A stretch of DNA of 43,513 bases from JACVRW01 sp036519295 (GCA_036519295.1 DATDLN010000025.1:1-43513); one strand, 5' to 3'; positions 31,524 through 39,798 are shown, numbered from the stretch's first letter. Notes: generated from the sequence alone by a model not told the origin. A program made the numbers and translations.

Positions 31524-32734
31524 GTACGGGCGCTCTTCACGGTTCAGCCGTCCGTTGGCCATCTCCACCCGCTGGTGCCGGTGGCGCGCGCTGTCGGACG
31601 CCGCTCACGACGTGGCGATCTGCTCGTCCGCGTCCTTTCGTCCCGAGGTCGAGGCGTTCGGCCTCGCCCACATCGACGCCGAGCTCGACTGGCTGATGTC
31701 CGATCAGTCGACGTGGGATGCGTTTCCCCCAATGCCACCTCCGGGCCCCGAGTTCGCGAAGTTCGCCGTCACCACGCTCGCCGACATCACAACGCGGCGG
31801 ATGGTCCCGGACCTGCTGGCGATTGCCCGCGAGTGGAGCCCCGATTTGATCGTCAGGGAGGGTATGGAGTACGGCGGCTGCCTGGCCGCCGAGCACCTGG
31901 GCCTCCCCCACGCCTCCGTCGCCGGCAACGCATACGCCGCGGTGGATTCTACGGAGATCCGCTACTTCCCGGGCAACCGCCGGATGGCGCAGAGCCGCTG
32001 GCGCGGCAGCGAGAGGAGCTGGGGCTCCCGCCCGATCCCGACAACGTGATGCCCTTCCGCCACCTGCACCTCTGCTTCACCCCGCCGGCCTGGGACGGGA
32101 CCTCCGCGCAAAGGCCTCCCAACGCCCGCTTCCTTCATCACACGAGCACCGTGCCGCCCGGAGCGCGATTGCCCGACTGGGTCGAGCACCTGCCCGACCG
32201 GCCGACCGTGCTCGCGAGCCTCGGAACCGTCTTCAACAGGACCCCCGGCGTACTGGAGGCGATCGTGAAGGCGCTCGGCGGGGAGACGGTCAACCTGATC
32301 GTGGCGATCGGCCGCGACCAGGACCCCGCCCGCTTCGGGCCGCAGCCCGATCACGTGCGGCTGGAGCCGTACGTCGCTCAGCCGCTCCCCTTGCTCACTG
32401 CGACGCCTTCGTCACCCACGGCGGCTTCAACAGCGTCAAGGAGGCGCTCGGCACGGGCGTCCCAATGGTCGTGGTCCCGATCACTGCGGACCAGCCGTAC
32501 AGCGCCGAGCGCTGCGCCGGCCTCGGCGTGGGCCGGACCGTCGGGGCCGACGACCGCACGCGAGAGGCCATCCGGGACGCGGTGAGCCGGGTGCTCCGCG
32601 ATCCGAGCTACCGCACGCGCGCCCGGGCCTTCAAGGCCGAGATGAACGCGCTGCCCGGACCGGAGCACATGGTCGGGCTCCTCGAAGCGCTGGCCTACGA
32701 GGAGCGGCCGGGGGTGACCAGCCCGGCCTCGTAG
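31524..32734 (+). pseudogene. Glycosyltransferase (MGT/UGT, GT1-like), broken by three frameshifts
   Basis: Joined across frames the product is a GT1-type glycosyltransferase. Frame 1 from 31524 reads RALFTVQPSVGHLHPLVPVA; frame 2 from about 31592 reads SDAAHDVAICSSASFRPEVE to RYFPGNRRMA; frame 3 from about 31990 reads LARQREELGLPPDPDNVMP and TVLASLGTVFNRTPG; frame 4 from about 32397 reads CDAFVTHGGFNSVKEALGTG and VPMVVVPITADQPYSAERCA. The donor-binding motif THGGFNSVKEAL with ADQ is clear. Each break is repaired by adding one or two G/C bases. No normal start is seen (GTA where GTG is expected at 31524). Either a decayed gene or assembly indels. Confidence 0.8.
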
Positions 32735-32831
32735 GCGGGGGCCGAAAGGGGTGGAGCGTGGCGCCTGCGCGCACGGCTTGCCATGGACGCCCAGCCGCTC
32801 GCTACCACGCCGTAGCCCCACCCCCGGCCAC

Positions 32832-33662
32832 TCAGGAAGCCGCTCCGTTCCAGACCCCGGTGGCAGCGGCGTCGCGCGCGTACTCGGCGAAGTCCCGCGG
32901 CTTACGACCGACTGCGCGCTGGACGCCGTCGGTCAGGTAGGCGTTGCGGCCGAGAACTTCCTCGAACAGGTAGGTCAGGAACCCGACGAACTCCTCCGGC
33001 ACTCCGTGCTCGGCCGCCCCGGCCGCATACTCCTCGATGGAGACCGGCACGTACCGGATCTCACGGCCGGCCGCCCTCGAAATCTCGGCGACGGCTCCGG
33101 CGAAGGTCAACAGCCGCGGGCTGGTCAGCTCGTAGATCTGGCCTAGGTGCCGGTCGTCGGTCAGCCCCGCGACGGCGACGTCGGCGATGTCGTCGGCGTC
33201 GACGAACGGCTCCGGCTCGTCGCCCGCCGGCAAGATCACCTCGCCCTCGCGGATCGGCTCCAGGAGGTAGTCCTCGCTGAAGTTCTGCATGAACCAGGCG
33301 CAGCGCACGACGGTCAGGTCGGCGCCGGTGTCCTGCACGGCGCGTTCGGCTCGCTGTGCCTCTTCCTCGCCTCGGCCGGAGAGCAGCACCAGCCGCTGGA
33401 CGTCGTGGTCGAGGGCGAGCTCCGCGAACGAGCGCACCGCCTCCCGCGCGCCCGGGATCGCGAGGTCGGGGTAGTAGGAGACGTACGCAGCCCCAGCGCC
33501 TTCGAGCGCGGGCGCCCACGTCGCCGGATCCTCCCAGTCGAAAGGCCGCTCGCCGGAGCGGGAGCCGACCCGCGTCGGCACACCGCGCGCCCTGAGCCGG
33601 GCCACGACCCTGCGGCCCGTCTTTCCGGTGCCGCCAACAACCAGCGTGGGCTTCTCGCTCAT
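32832..33662 (-). CDS. NmrA/SDR-type NAD(P)-binding protein
   Basis: A 276-residue atypical short-chain dehydrogenase. The dinucleotide motif is TLVVGGTGKTGRRVVARL at 6-23, followed by RVGSRSGERPFDWEDPATW and LVLLSGRGEEEAQRAERAVQ, then VVRCAWFMQNFSEDYLLEPI, which is typical of NmrA-like proteins that sense NADP or quinones rather than reduce substrates. ATG 33662 has GGAG six to nine bases upstream; the frame extends 11 codons further to 33695 without adding family sequence. Members act as redox sensors or quinone reductases; which applies here is unknown. Confidence 0.83.
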   Translation of the reverse strand: MSEKPTLVVGGTGKTGRRVVARLRARGVPTRVGSRSGERPFDWEDPATWAPALEGAGAAYVSYYPDLAIPGAREAVRSFAELALDHDVQRLVLLSGRGEEEAQRAERAVQDTGADLTVVRCAWFMQNFSEDYLLEPIREGEVILPAGDEPEPFVDADDIADVAVAGLTDDRHLGQIYELTSPRLLTFAGAVAEISRAAGREIRYVPVSIEEYAAGAAEHGVPEEFVGFLTYLFEEVLGRNAYLTDGVQRAVGRKPRDFAEYARDAAATGVWNGAAS

Positions 33663-33795
33663 CGTTTCTCCAAGAGTCGATTGCATGCCGTCCACGCTAA
33701 GCGGTCCGAACAGGACTTACCATCAGCGAGACGCGGGCCGATTCATGCTCAATCGTCTATTGATTCTGGACGAGCGACATAGGCGAGGTCGCGCT

Positions 33796-34534
33796 CTAGC
33801 GCTCCCGCGTGTGCTCGAGGATCGCGGGAACGACGAGCGCCCAGACCCTCCGGGGCAACTCGTGGCCCGTCCGCTCGAGGGGAAGTAGCTCGGCGCCACG
33901 GTTCTCTCTCGCGAGTGCGAGTGCGTGGCCGTACGGGAGCACCGGGTCCTCGGTGCCGTGATGACGAGCGTCGGGACGTCCAGGTCCCGGAGGCGCTCCC
34001 TCCAACGGTCGGCTCCCTTCAAGAAATCGTGGTTCGTCATGCTCGCCTCGACGTTGCTCGTCCGGTCGAGGACGCGACCGGCGAGGCGACGGAGCTCTTC
34101 CTCGTCGAAGGGACTCGTGCGGCTCGCGCACACCCGCGCGAGCTGTAGCTGGTAGTCGATCACCGCCGCCCTGTCGGACCAGTCGGGCGAGGCCACCGCC
34201 GCGAACTCGGCGCCGGTCTCCGCCGACATCTCCGGAAGGTCCGGGTCGCCGCCGGATGGACTCGTCGAGATGAGGGTGAGGGAGGCGACTCGATCGGGAT
34301 AGTCGAGCGCCACGACCTGCGCGATCGCCCCGCCCATCGACATGCCCCCGCGCCCGCCTCGTGGCTCACCGATCGTCCCGTGTCGCGGTGGTCGTAGCGT
34401 ACGACGAAGCGGGACCCTGCCGCGAGGCGCTCGCAGAAATCGTCCTCCCACCAGTCCATCGAGGCGCTCGATCCCATGATGAGGAGGATCGCCGGGTCGC
34501 CGGCGTCGCCGAAGGTGCGGACGCAGAGATCCAC
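33796..34534 (-). pseudogene. Alpha/beta hydrolase remnant with internal deletion and frameshift
   Basis: N-terminal part from GTG 34534: DLCVRTFGDAGDPAILLIMG, MDWWEDDFCERLAAGSRFVV and YDHRDTGRSVSHEAG. The frame then jumps to GGMSMGGAIAQVVALDYPDR (nucleophile elbow) and on to DVPTLVITAPR. The ending, EDPVLPYGHALALARENRGA then PLERTGHELP, is in a third frame. Homologues have about 25 residues between DTGRSVS and GMSMGG, so about 75-80 bp are missing near 34335-34365, besides a one-base loss near 33959 (atc-acg for atc-cac-ggc). The nucleophile and catalytic His survive, but the protein cannot be made as one chain. Confidence 0.75.
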
Positions 34535-34615
34535 GCCGTTGGCTCGAAACGATGCTTTCGCTTGGAAGATTCACGCGATGAGTTTCCTTCGGGTCGACAG
34601 TCTCATTCCCTGAGG

Positions 34616-35617
34616 ATGACTTCCATCTCGAGCGACGCTGCCGGCGAGGAGGACTTCCGCCGGCTGGTGGAGCCCCATCGCTTGGAGCTCCACGCACATT
34701 GCTACAGGATGCTCGGCTCCGTTCACGACGCCGAGGATGCCCTCCAGGAAGCTCTCCTGCGAGCGTGGCGCGCGCTACCGCGTTTCGAAGGCAGGAGCTC
34801 GCTGCGCTCCTGGCTTTACCGGATCGCCACCAACACCTCCCTCGATCTGATCGCGCGGCGGCGCAAGCGGGTCCTACCCGTCGACTTCGGACCGGCCTCG
34901 GACCCGCACGACGAGTCCGGCGAGCCGCTCGTCGAGTCGGTTTGGGTGGAGCCGTACCCGGACGAGGCGTTGGCCGTCGAGGATGGCCTCGCCGCGCCCC
35001 ATGCCCGGTACGAACGGCGTGAGAGCGTGGAGCTCGCATTCATCGCCGCGGTCCAACACCTGCCGGCGAGCCAACGCGCGGTATTGATCCTGCGCGACGT
35101 GCTCGGCTTCTCGGCCCGCGAGGTCGCGGAGACGCTCGGCACCACCGTCAACTCGGTGAACAGCGCCCTGCGGCGAGCCCGTCGCGCCGCGGACGAGCGT
35201 CTCCCCGAGCAGAGCCAGCAGGTGACGCTGCGGGCCCTCGGCGACGAGCGCGTGCGCGAGTTGGTGGAGGCCTACATGGACGCCTTGGATCGCGGCGACA
35301 TAGAGGCGATCACCTCCATGCTGGCCGAGGACGCCACCTGGTCGATGCCGCCGTACGCGACCTGGTATCGGGGTGAGGACGCGGTCAGCGGCTTCCTCCT
35401 CGCGGGGCCGCTCCGCGAGCGCTGGCGTCACCTCCCGTCCCGGGCAAACGGACAGCCGGCGGTCGGCTGCTACCTCTGGAACGCCGAGAAGGAGAGGTAC
35501 GTGGCGGCGGTGCTGGACGTGCTCAGCCTGAGGGGCGGACGGATCGCCGAGGTGACGGGCTTCGTGACGCCCGAGGTCTTTCCGCGATTCGGCCTGCCGG
35601 AGGAGCTCCCGGCATGA
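34616..35617 (+). CDS. ECF sigma factor with SnoaL-like C-terminal domain
   Basis: A 333-residue extracytoplasmic-function sigma factor of the SigG/SigJ-like type (ECF41/ECF56 neighbourhood). Region 2: RRLVEPHRLELHAHCYRMLG and HDAEDALQEALLRAWRALPR; region 4: VQHLPASQRAVLILRDVLGF, SAREVAETLGTTVNSVNSAL. Residues about 210-333 are a SnoaL/NTF2-like fold (VEAYMDALDRGDIEAITSML, then EDATWSMPPYATWYRG), which controls sigma activity in place of an anti-sigma factor. ATG 34616 overlaps nothing upstream; the longer frame start is shadow. Its TGA overlaps the MFS ATG (ATGA), so sigma factor and exporter are co-translated. Confidence 0.88.
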   Translation: MTSISSDAAGEEDFRRLVEPHRLELHAHCYRMLGSVHDAEDALQEALLRAWRALPRFEGRSSLRSWLYRIATNTSLDLIARRRKRVLPVDFGPASDPHDESGEPLVESVWVEPYPDEALAVEDGLAAPHARYERRESVELAFIAAVQHLPASQRAVLILRDVLGFSAREVAETLGTTVNSVNSALRRARRAADERLPEQSQQVTLRALGDERVRELVEAYMDALDRGDIEAITSMLAEDATWSMPPYATWYRGEDAVSGFLLAGPLRERWRHLPSRANGQPAVGCYLWNAEKERYVAAVLDVLSLRGGRIAEVTGFVTPEVFPRFGLPEELPA

Positions 35618-37056
35618 CCGACCGCCGGGCGGGAACGCCCGATCCGCTGCGCTGGAAGGCGCTCGCGCTGCTGTGCCTTGCGTTCTTCATGGTGATTCTC
35701 GACGCCCAGATCGTGATCCTCGGTCTGCCGTCGATCGAGGAGGACCTGGGGTTCTCCGCCGGCGGCGCCCAGTGGGTGATGAGTGCCTACCTCCTGAGTT
35801 TCGGCGGACTGCTTCTCCTCGGCGGTCGGTCGGCCGATCTGCTTGGCCGGCGGCGGATGTTCATGGTCGGGACCGCCCTGTTCCTGATCGCCTCGCTGCT
35901 CTGCGGGCTGGCCTGGTCCGGCGGTGTGCTGATCGGAGCGCGCGTCGTTCAGGGCGTCTCGGCGGCGATCATGGCGCCGACCGCTCTCTCGATCCTGATG
36001 ACCACATTCGAGGAGGGTCCCGAGCGCAACAAGGCGCTCGGCATCTGGTCGGCCATCGGGGGCATGGGCGCCACGGCCGCGCTCCTGATCGGCGGCCCGC
36101 TCACCGACGGGCTCGGCTGGGAGTGGATCTTCTTCATCAACGTTCCCGTGGCCATCGGCCTGCTGGCGCTCGGCCCGATCCTCCTGCGCGAGAGTCGTGG
36201 CCTCGTGTCCGAGCGCGCGTACGACGTCGGTGGGGCCGTGACCGTCACCGCCGCGCTCGTGCTCCTCGTCTACGGCGTGGTCGAGGCGCCCGACGCGGGC
36301 TGGGGCAGCGCCCAGACGATCGGCTTGATGCTCGCTTCGGTGCTCCTGTTCGCGGTGTTCGCCGGCGTGGAGTCCCGCTCGGCCTCGCCGCTGGTGCCGC
36401 TCCGCATCTTCGGCTCGAGGACGCTGGTGGGCGGCAACCTCGTGCTGGCGGCACTCGGCATGGTGGCCTTCGGCATGTCTCTCATCGTCTCGATGTATGC
36501 GCAGCAGGTGCTCGGCTACTCGGCGCTCGAGTTCGGCCTCGGCACCGCCGTGATGACAGTGATGGCGGTCGTCGGATCCACCGCCGGTCAGGCGATCGTG
36601 ACGCGGATCGGCTTTCGCCCGGTGGCCGCGTTCGGCCTCTTCCTGACCGGTGTGGGCTGCCTGGTGCTGACCCGGGTGTCCGCCGACGGGAGCTATTTCG
36701 GCGACATCTTCCTAGGCCTGTTGATCTTCGGCCCCGGACTCGGCGCGGCCTACGTGGCCGCCTCGGTCGCCACCCTGGCCGGCGTCGTCGAGCAGGAGTC
36801 GGGCCTGGCGGCGGCGCTCAACAACGCGGCGTTCCAGATCGGCGGCGCGCTCGGCACCGCAGTGGTCACGACCGTCGCGATCTCGGAGACCGCCGGGCCG
36901 GATCGCCTGTCCGCGCTCACGGAGGGCTTCCAGTCGGCGTTCGCCGCGGCCGCGGTCTTCTCGGCGGTCGGGGTCCTGTGCGCGATCTTGCTGCTCGGCA
37001 AGCCGGGACGGCCGGCACCGCTCGAGTCCCAGCCGGCCCCGGCATCGAGCGACTAG
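35614..37056 (+). CDS. DHA2-family MFS drug exporter (EmrB/QacA type)
   Basis: A 480-residue protein with 14 predicted membrane segments. Signatures: FFMVILDAQIVILGLPSIEE (motif D1), LLGGRSADLLGRRRMFMVGT (motif A), GARVVQGVSAAIMAPTALSI (motif C) and GWEWIFFINVPVAIGLLALG. The family exports lipophilic toxicants in exchange for protons. The start overlaps the stop of the ECF sigma factor gene, so the exporter is likely a stress output of that sigma unit; the signal is unknown. The 3' end overlaps the convergent small gene at 37053 by 4 bases. Confidence 0.9.
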   Translation: MTDRRAGTPDPLRWKALALLCLAFFMVILDAQIVILGLPSIEEDLGFSAGGAQWVMSAYLLSFGGLLLLGGRSADLLGRRRMFMVGTALFLIASLLCGLAWSGGVLIGARVVQGVSAAIMAPTALSILMTTFEEGPERNKALGIWSAIGGMGATAALLIGGPLTDGLGWEWIFFINVPVAIGLLALGPILLRESRGLVSERAYDVGGAVTVTAALVLLVYGVVEAPDAGWGSAQTIGLMLASVLLFAVFAGVESRSASPLVPLRIFGSRTLVGGNLVLAALGMVAFGMSLIVSMYAQQVLGYSALEFGLGTAVMTVMAVVGSTAGQAIVTRIGFRPVAAFGLFLTGVGCLVLTRVSADGSYFGDIFLGLLIFGPGLGAAYVAASVATLAGVVEQESGLAAALNNAAFQIGGALGTAVVTTVAISETAGPDRLSALTEGFQSAFAAAAVFSAVGVLCAILLLGKPGRPAPLESQPAPASSD

Positions 37057-37295
37057 CGGGTCAAGGTCTGCTTGTCCCTCTCCGTGAACTCGACCTTGTC
37101 GACCTTCGCCTGCTCTCGGTGGTGCGCGATCCCGCGGTCGCGACGAGCTCTTCGGAAGGAACCTGACAGTCCAAGCGCGAGAAGGACCACGACGATGATC
37201 GGGAGGATGAGGAGCGGGGCGCCGCCGAAGAGGAACGCGGAGGCGATCAGAAGTCCCAGGACCAGCGCGCTGGCGAAGGTCGTAAATGGTGTCAT
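37053..37295 (-). CDS. Small two-TM membrane protein
   Basis: Eighty residues: two membrane segments (FASALVLGLLIASAFLFGG and LLILPIIVVVLLALGL) followed by a charged cytoplasmic tail (SGSFRRARRDRGIAHHREQA, then KVEFTERDKQTLTR). It has the form of small DUF membrane proteins of stress-induced operons. ATG 37295 is 10 bases downstream of a GGGTAA -10 box with a perfect GTTT at 15-base spacing, so translation is probably from a short or absent leader. It is part of the stress-promoter set. Specific function unknown. Confidence 0.72.
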   Translation of the reverse strand: MTPFTTFASALVLGLLIASAFLFGGAPLLILPIIVVVLLALGLSGSFRRARRDRGIAHHREQAKVDKVEFTERDKQTLTR

Positions 37296-37305
37296 CGTGG
37301 GTCGG

Positions 37306-37330
37306 TTACCCGCGTGGCGCGGCCGAAAAC
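37306..37330 (-). promoter_or_regulatory. SigmaB/SigmaF-like promoter GTTT-N15-GGGTAA
   Basis: Read on the minus strand, GTTT (37330-37327) is followed by 15 bases and GGGTAA (37311-37306), then 10 bases and the ATG of the small membrane protein. This fits the actinobacterial general-stress promoter type. Confidence 0.6.
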
Positions 37331-37338
37331 GCGATCGT

Positions 37339-37599
37339 CTAGTTCCCTTTCGCCCGAGTGACCGCGCGCTTCAGGTCAGCTTTCCCCATCCTTGACCGGC
37401 CGCGGATGTCGAGCCTTCGGGCCTCTGCCTCGAGCTCCTTGCGGGTGGGCGTCTCGCCCTGGCGCACCTTGGTCGCCTCTTTCCCGAGAGCCCTGCGCGT
37501 GCGCTTCGGCAGGTTCTTCAGCGTCTGTTTGCTCCGGGCCGCGGACTGAGCCTGCTTCACGTTCTTGCGCGCCGCTGCGCGTTGCTTCTGGGTTGCCAT
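37339..37599 (-). CDS. Small basic SAP/Rho-N-like protein
   Basis: Eighty-six residues from ATG 37599. The first part is a basic helical region (ATQKQRAAARKNVKQAQSAA, then LKNLPKRTRRALGKEATKV), and the C-terminal 35 residues read PTRKELEAEARRLDIRGRSR, then MGKADLKRAVTRAKGN, a SAP/Rho-N-type helix-loop-helix nucleic-acid-binding motif. The same motif ends one of the Ku proteins at 39852. It is probably a nucleoid-associated stress protein. The longer frame to 37710 adds low-quality sequence. A palindromic -10-type box lies 10 bases upstream. Confidence 0.7.
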   Translation of the reverse strand: MATQKQRAAARKNVKQAQSAARSKQTLKNLPKRTRRALGKEATKVRQGETPTRKELEAEARRLDIRGRSRMGKADLKRAVTRAKGN

Positions 37600-37608
37600 A
37601 CGGATCGA

Positions 37609-37620
37609 ATACCCGGGTAT
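37609..37620. promoter_or_regulatory. Palindromic ATACCCGGGTAT, divergent pair of GGGTAT -10 boxes
   Basis: The perfect 12-bp palindrome carries GGGTAT on both strands. On plus it ends 5 bases before TTG 37626, and on minus it ends 9 bases before ATG 37599. A shared bidirectional sigmaB/F-type -10 with leaderless transcripts is plausible, although neither direction has a good GTTT -35. Confidence 0.45.
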
Positions 37621-37625
37621 CGGGG

Positions 37626-37949
37626 TTGAATGAGCCGAAGCGAGAAAAGCACGAACGTCCCCCCAGCGGCTTCCCCGAGCCGCCGGGCAAGGACCCGGGC
37701 GACCGCTCACGCGACCCGACTCCGCACCACGCGTTGAACACCGAGGTCGGCGAGCCTGATCCGACGGAGTGGCCCGATCCGTACGAGCGGGGCAGCGATC
37801 CGCGCTATCCGCCGGATCCCGACGCGGAGCCGTTCGGGGAGGAGCCGCACCCTCCGACCGGAAGCACCAGCACCAGCGCGCCGCACCCCTCCCAGGATCC
37901 CGAGGCGGAGCCCTGGGAGGCCCCCAAGCGCGACAAGATCGACGACTAG
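37626..37949 (+). CDS. Small disordered hydrophilic protein
   Basis: A 107-residue Pro/Asp/Glu-rich protein from TTG 37626: NEPKREKHERPPSGFPEPPG, HHALNTEVGEPDPTEWPDPY, DPRYPPDPDAEPFGEEPHPP and DPEAEPWEAPKRDKIDD. Low in hydrophobic residues, so most likely intrinsically disordered; its HHALNTEVGEPDPTEWPDPY core looks conserved-protein-like. The TTG lies 5 bases downstream of a GGGTAT box, consistent with a leaderless mRNA. The frame upstream is open but non-coding in character. Likely a stress-induced hydrophilin-like protein, which is inference. Confidence 0.65.
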   Translation: MNEPKREKHERPPSGFPEPPGKDPGDRSRDPTPHHALNTEVGEPDPTEWPDPYERGSDPRYPPDPDAEPFGEEPHPPTGSTSTSAPHPSQDPEAEPWEAPKRDKIDD

Positions 37950-37964
37950 CGTCGGCGGCGCGCG

Positions 37965-38981
37965 CTAACGGGGTGCCGACTCGGCCGCGCGGCGCCTGAG
38001 CGCCGGGAGCACCTGCCGGCCGTAGACGTCGATGGCTCCCCTAGGGTCGGCCCCCGAATTGTTCGCCAGGCAGATGATCGTGGCACCCAGGTCCTCGATC
38101 TCGCGGATCCGCTCCACGTGGACCTCGGGGTCCGACGAGACGATGAAGCTCTCGCGCAGGTCCTCGTCGGACACCTCTCGCGCGCCCTGCTCGTACATGG
38201 CCCGGGGATCGAAGACCTCGTCCTTGTAGAACTCCTCGGGCTGGGCGCCCTTCCACGCGCGCACTCCGTCGAGCGCAGCGTCGTCGTCGCTCGCCCAGGA
38301 GAAGCCGCCCTGTAGGACGACCTCGCCCGGCTCGCGCCCGCTGTCCTCGGCGGCGCCCCGATAGGCGTCGAGTATCTCCGGCGTCGACTCGGGATCCGCG
38401 AGCGTCCAGACCCCGTCGCCCCAGCGGCCCGCGACGGCGGCGGCCTTCGGCCCGAAGGCGGACACGTAGATCGGCGGCCGGCGCTCGGGTCGAGTATGGA
38501 GATAGGCCTGCCGGGTGCGGAAGTGCCTGCCCTCGTAGTCGAGGCGTTCGCCGTCGAAGAGCCGGTGGATGATCTCGAGCGCCTCCTCCATGCGCGCGAT
38601 CTGCGCCTCGACCGGCGGCCAGTCCTCGCCGAGCGGCGCCTCGTTCAGCGCCTCTCCGGAGCCGATGCCGAGGAACGGGCGGCCGGGGAACATCTCTTCC
38701 AGCGTCGCCCACCCCTGGGCGATCAGCACGGGGTGGTACCGCGGGCCGGGAGGCGTGACGCCGGTGCCGATCGGAACCCGCTCCGTCGCGCGACCGGCGG
38801 CGCCGAGCCAGATCCATGCGTGCCCGGACTCGCCCGGTTCCCACCACGGCTGGAGGTGGTCGCTGCATGCGATCCCGTCGAAGCCGGCACGCTCGGCCCG
38901 CGTGGCCTGCTCGAGCAGCTCGCTGGGCGGGAACTGCTCCTGTGAGCAGAAGTGGAAGTAGCGGACTCGCGATTCGCTCAT
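37965..38981 (-). CDS. F420-dependent luciferase-like oxidoreductase (G6PDH-type family)
   Basis: A 338-residue TIM-barrel flavin/F420 enzyme. FGDxx-like elements: RVRYFHFCSQEQFPPSELLE, RAGFDGIACSDHLQPWWEPG, RVPIGTGVTPPGPRYHPVLI, FPGRPFLGIGSGEALNEAPL and DYEGRHFRTRQAYLHTRPE, with PPIYVSAFGPKAAAVAGRW in the middle. This fits the group related to F420-dependent glucose-6-phosphate dehydrogenase; the substrate is not fixed by sequence. The frame is open upstream to 39749 through the SOD gene (antisense shadow); ATG 38981 with GAAGGG upstream is the likely start. A GGGTAC box lies 9 bases before it. Confidence 0.85.
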   Translation of the reverse strand: MSESRVRYFHFCSQEQFPPSELLEQATRAERAGFDGIACSDHLQPWWEPGESGHAWIWLGAAGRATERVPIGTGVTPPGPRYHPVLIAQGWATLEEMFPGRPFLGIGSGEALNEAPLGEDWPPVEAQIARMEEALEIIHRLFDGERLDYEGRHFRTRQAYLHTRPERRPPIYVSAFGPKAAAVAGRWGDGVWTLADPESTPEILDAYRGAAEDSGREPGEVVLQGGFSWASDDDAALDGVRAWKGAQPEEFYKDEVFDPRAMYEQGAREVSDEDLRESFIVSSDPEVHVERIREIEDLGATIICLANNSGADPRGAIDVYGRQVLPALRRRAAESAPR

Positions 38982-38990
38982 GCCCTTCGG

Positions 38991-39013
38991 GTACCCCGAA
39001 GACAGGGAGTAAC
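38991..39013 (-). promoter_or_regulatory. Weak SigmaB/F-like promoter for the F420 enzyme
   Basis: On the minus strand GTTA (39013-39010) precedes GGGTAC (38996-38991) by 13 bases, then 9 bases to ATG 38981. The -10 is good; the -35 is one base off and the spacing short. Confidence 0.35.
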
Positions 39014-39034
39014 TCTTCCCACCGCAATCGCATG

Positions 39035-39059
39035 GAGTAGTCCGATCGGGCACGGGTAT
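39035..39059 (+). promoter_or_regulatory. SigmaB/F-like promoter for the superoxide dismutase gene
   Basis: GAGT (39035-39038), 15 bases, then GGGTAT (39054-39059), 36 bases before ATG 39096. The -10 is consensus; the -35 fits only the loose GNNT form. A good AGGAGG ribosome-binding site follows. Confidence 0.4.
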
Positions 39060-39095
39060 CCGAAATAAGTCACCCGAGAAGCAGGAGGCGATCCC

Positions 39096-39770
39096 ATGCC
39101 CTGGGATGAACTCAAGCCACGGAAGTTCGTCGCATTCGAGAAGGAGCTGGACGGCATCTCGAAGCAGACGATGGAAGACCACTACAAGCTCTACGAGGGG
39201 TACGTGAAGAAGACGAACGAGTGCCGGCGGCGCCTCAACGAGTTCGACTACTCGGAGATCGAGGGCAACCAGGTGTTCTCCGAGCTGCGCGCGGTCTCGG
39301 TCGACTACACCTTCGCCCTCCTCGGATACAAGAACCACGACCTGTACTTCGGTCACCTCGGGGGCGATGGCGGCCAGCCCGAGGGCCGCTTCGCCGAGCT
39401 TGTGGACCAGGAGTTCAACGGCGTCGACAAGTGGTTCAACGCGGTCAAGAAGGCCGCGTCGTCGGCGCGAGGCTGGGTGATGGTCGGCTACGACCTGAAC
39501 GACGGGTCGCTCTTCAACTACATCATGGACACCCAGAACCTCTGGGCCGTCTACAACATGGTCCCGGTGCTCGCCCTCGACGTGTACGAGCACGCGTACG
39601 TTCGCGACTTCGGCGCCACGCCGGACGGCCGCAAGCAGTACGTCGAGGCCTTCTTCCGGAACCTCGACTGGGACCACGTGAACCGCCAGCTCCGCCAGGC
39701 GGAAGCGGCCAAGGAAGGCGCGGATCGGACGGGCCTCGAGGAGGAGCATCCCGTCGGGGCGCGGCCGTAG
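39096..39770 (+). CDS. Superoxide dismutase (Fe/Mn family)
   Basis: A 224-residue iron/manganese superoxide dismutase, converting superoxide to peroxide and oxygen in the cytoplasm. All four metal ligands are identifiable: His29 in TMEDHYKLYEGYVKK, His81 in YKNHDLYFGHL, and Asp162 and His166 in LALDVYEHAYVRDFG. It has no signal peptide. The sequence differs from the common SodA/SodB pattern (for example Tyr in DVYEHAY, where DVWEHAY is usual), so the preferred metal is uncertain. ATG 39096 is preceded by AGGAGG with suitable spacing and, further up, a sigmaB/F-like -10. It converges on the Ku genes. Confidence 0.82.
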   Translation: MPWDELKPRKFVAFEKELDGISKQTMEDHYKLYEGYVKKTNECRRRLNEFDYSEIEGNQVFSELRAVSVDYTFALLGYKNHDLYFGHLGGDGGQPEGRFAELVDQEFNGVDKWFNAVKKAASSARGWVMVGYDLNDGSLFNYIMDTQNLWAVYNMVPVLALDVYEHAYVRDFGATPDGRKQYVEAFFRNLDWDHVNRQLRQAEAAKEGADRTGLEEEHPVGARP

Positions 39771-39798
39771 TCGCGCCCTCTTCGGCCTCGTCCGGATG

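Noticed and set aside
33704..33763. Short inverted repeats GTCC/GGAC and TCAAT/ATTGA upstream of the NmrA-like gene
   Set aside because: Arms of 4-5 bp are expected by chance; no matching copy or nearby regulator supports an operator.
37951..37980. GTCGGC/GCCGAC inverted repeat between the hydrophilic-protein gene and the F420 enzyme
   Set aside because: Only six base pairs with an 18-nt loop; not enough to call a terminator in GC-rich DNA.
37965..39749. 594-codon extension of the F420 enzyme
   Set aside because: The upstream part is antisense to the superoxide dismutase gene; the family start and a promoter box are at 38981.
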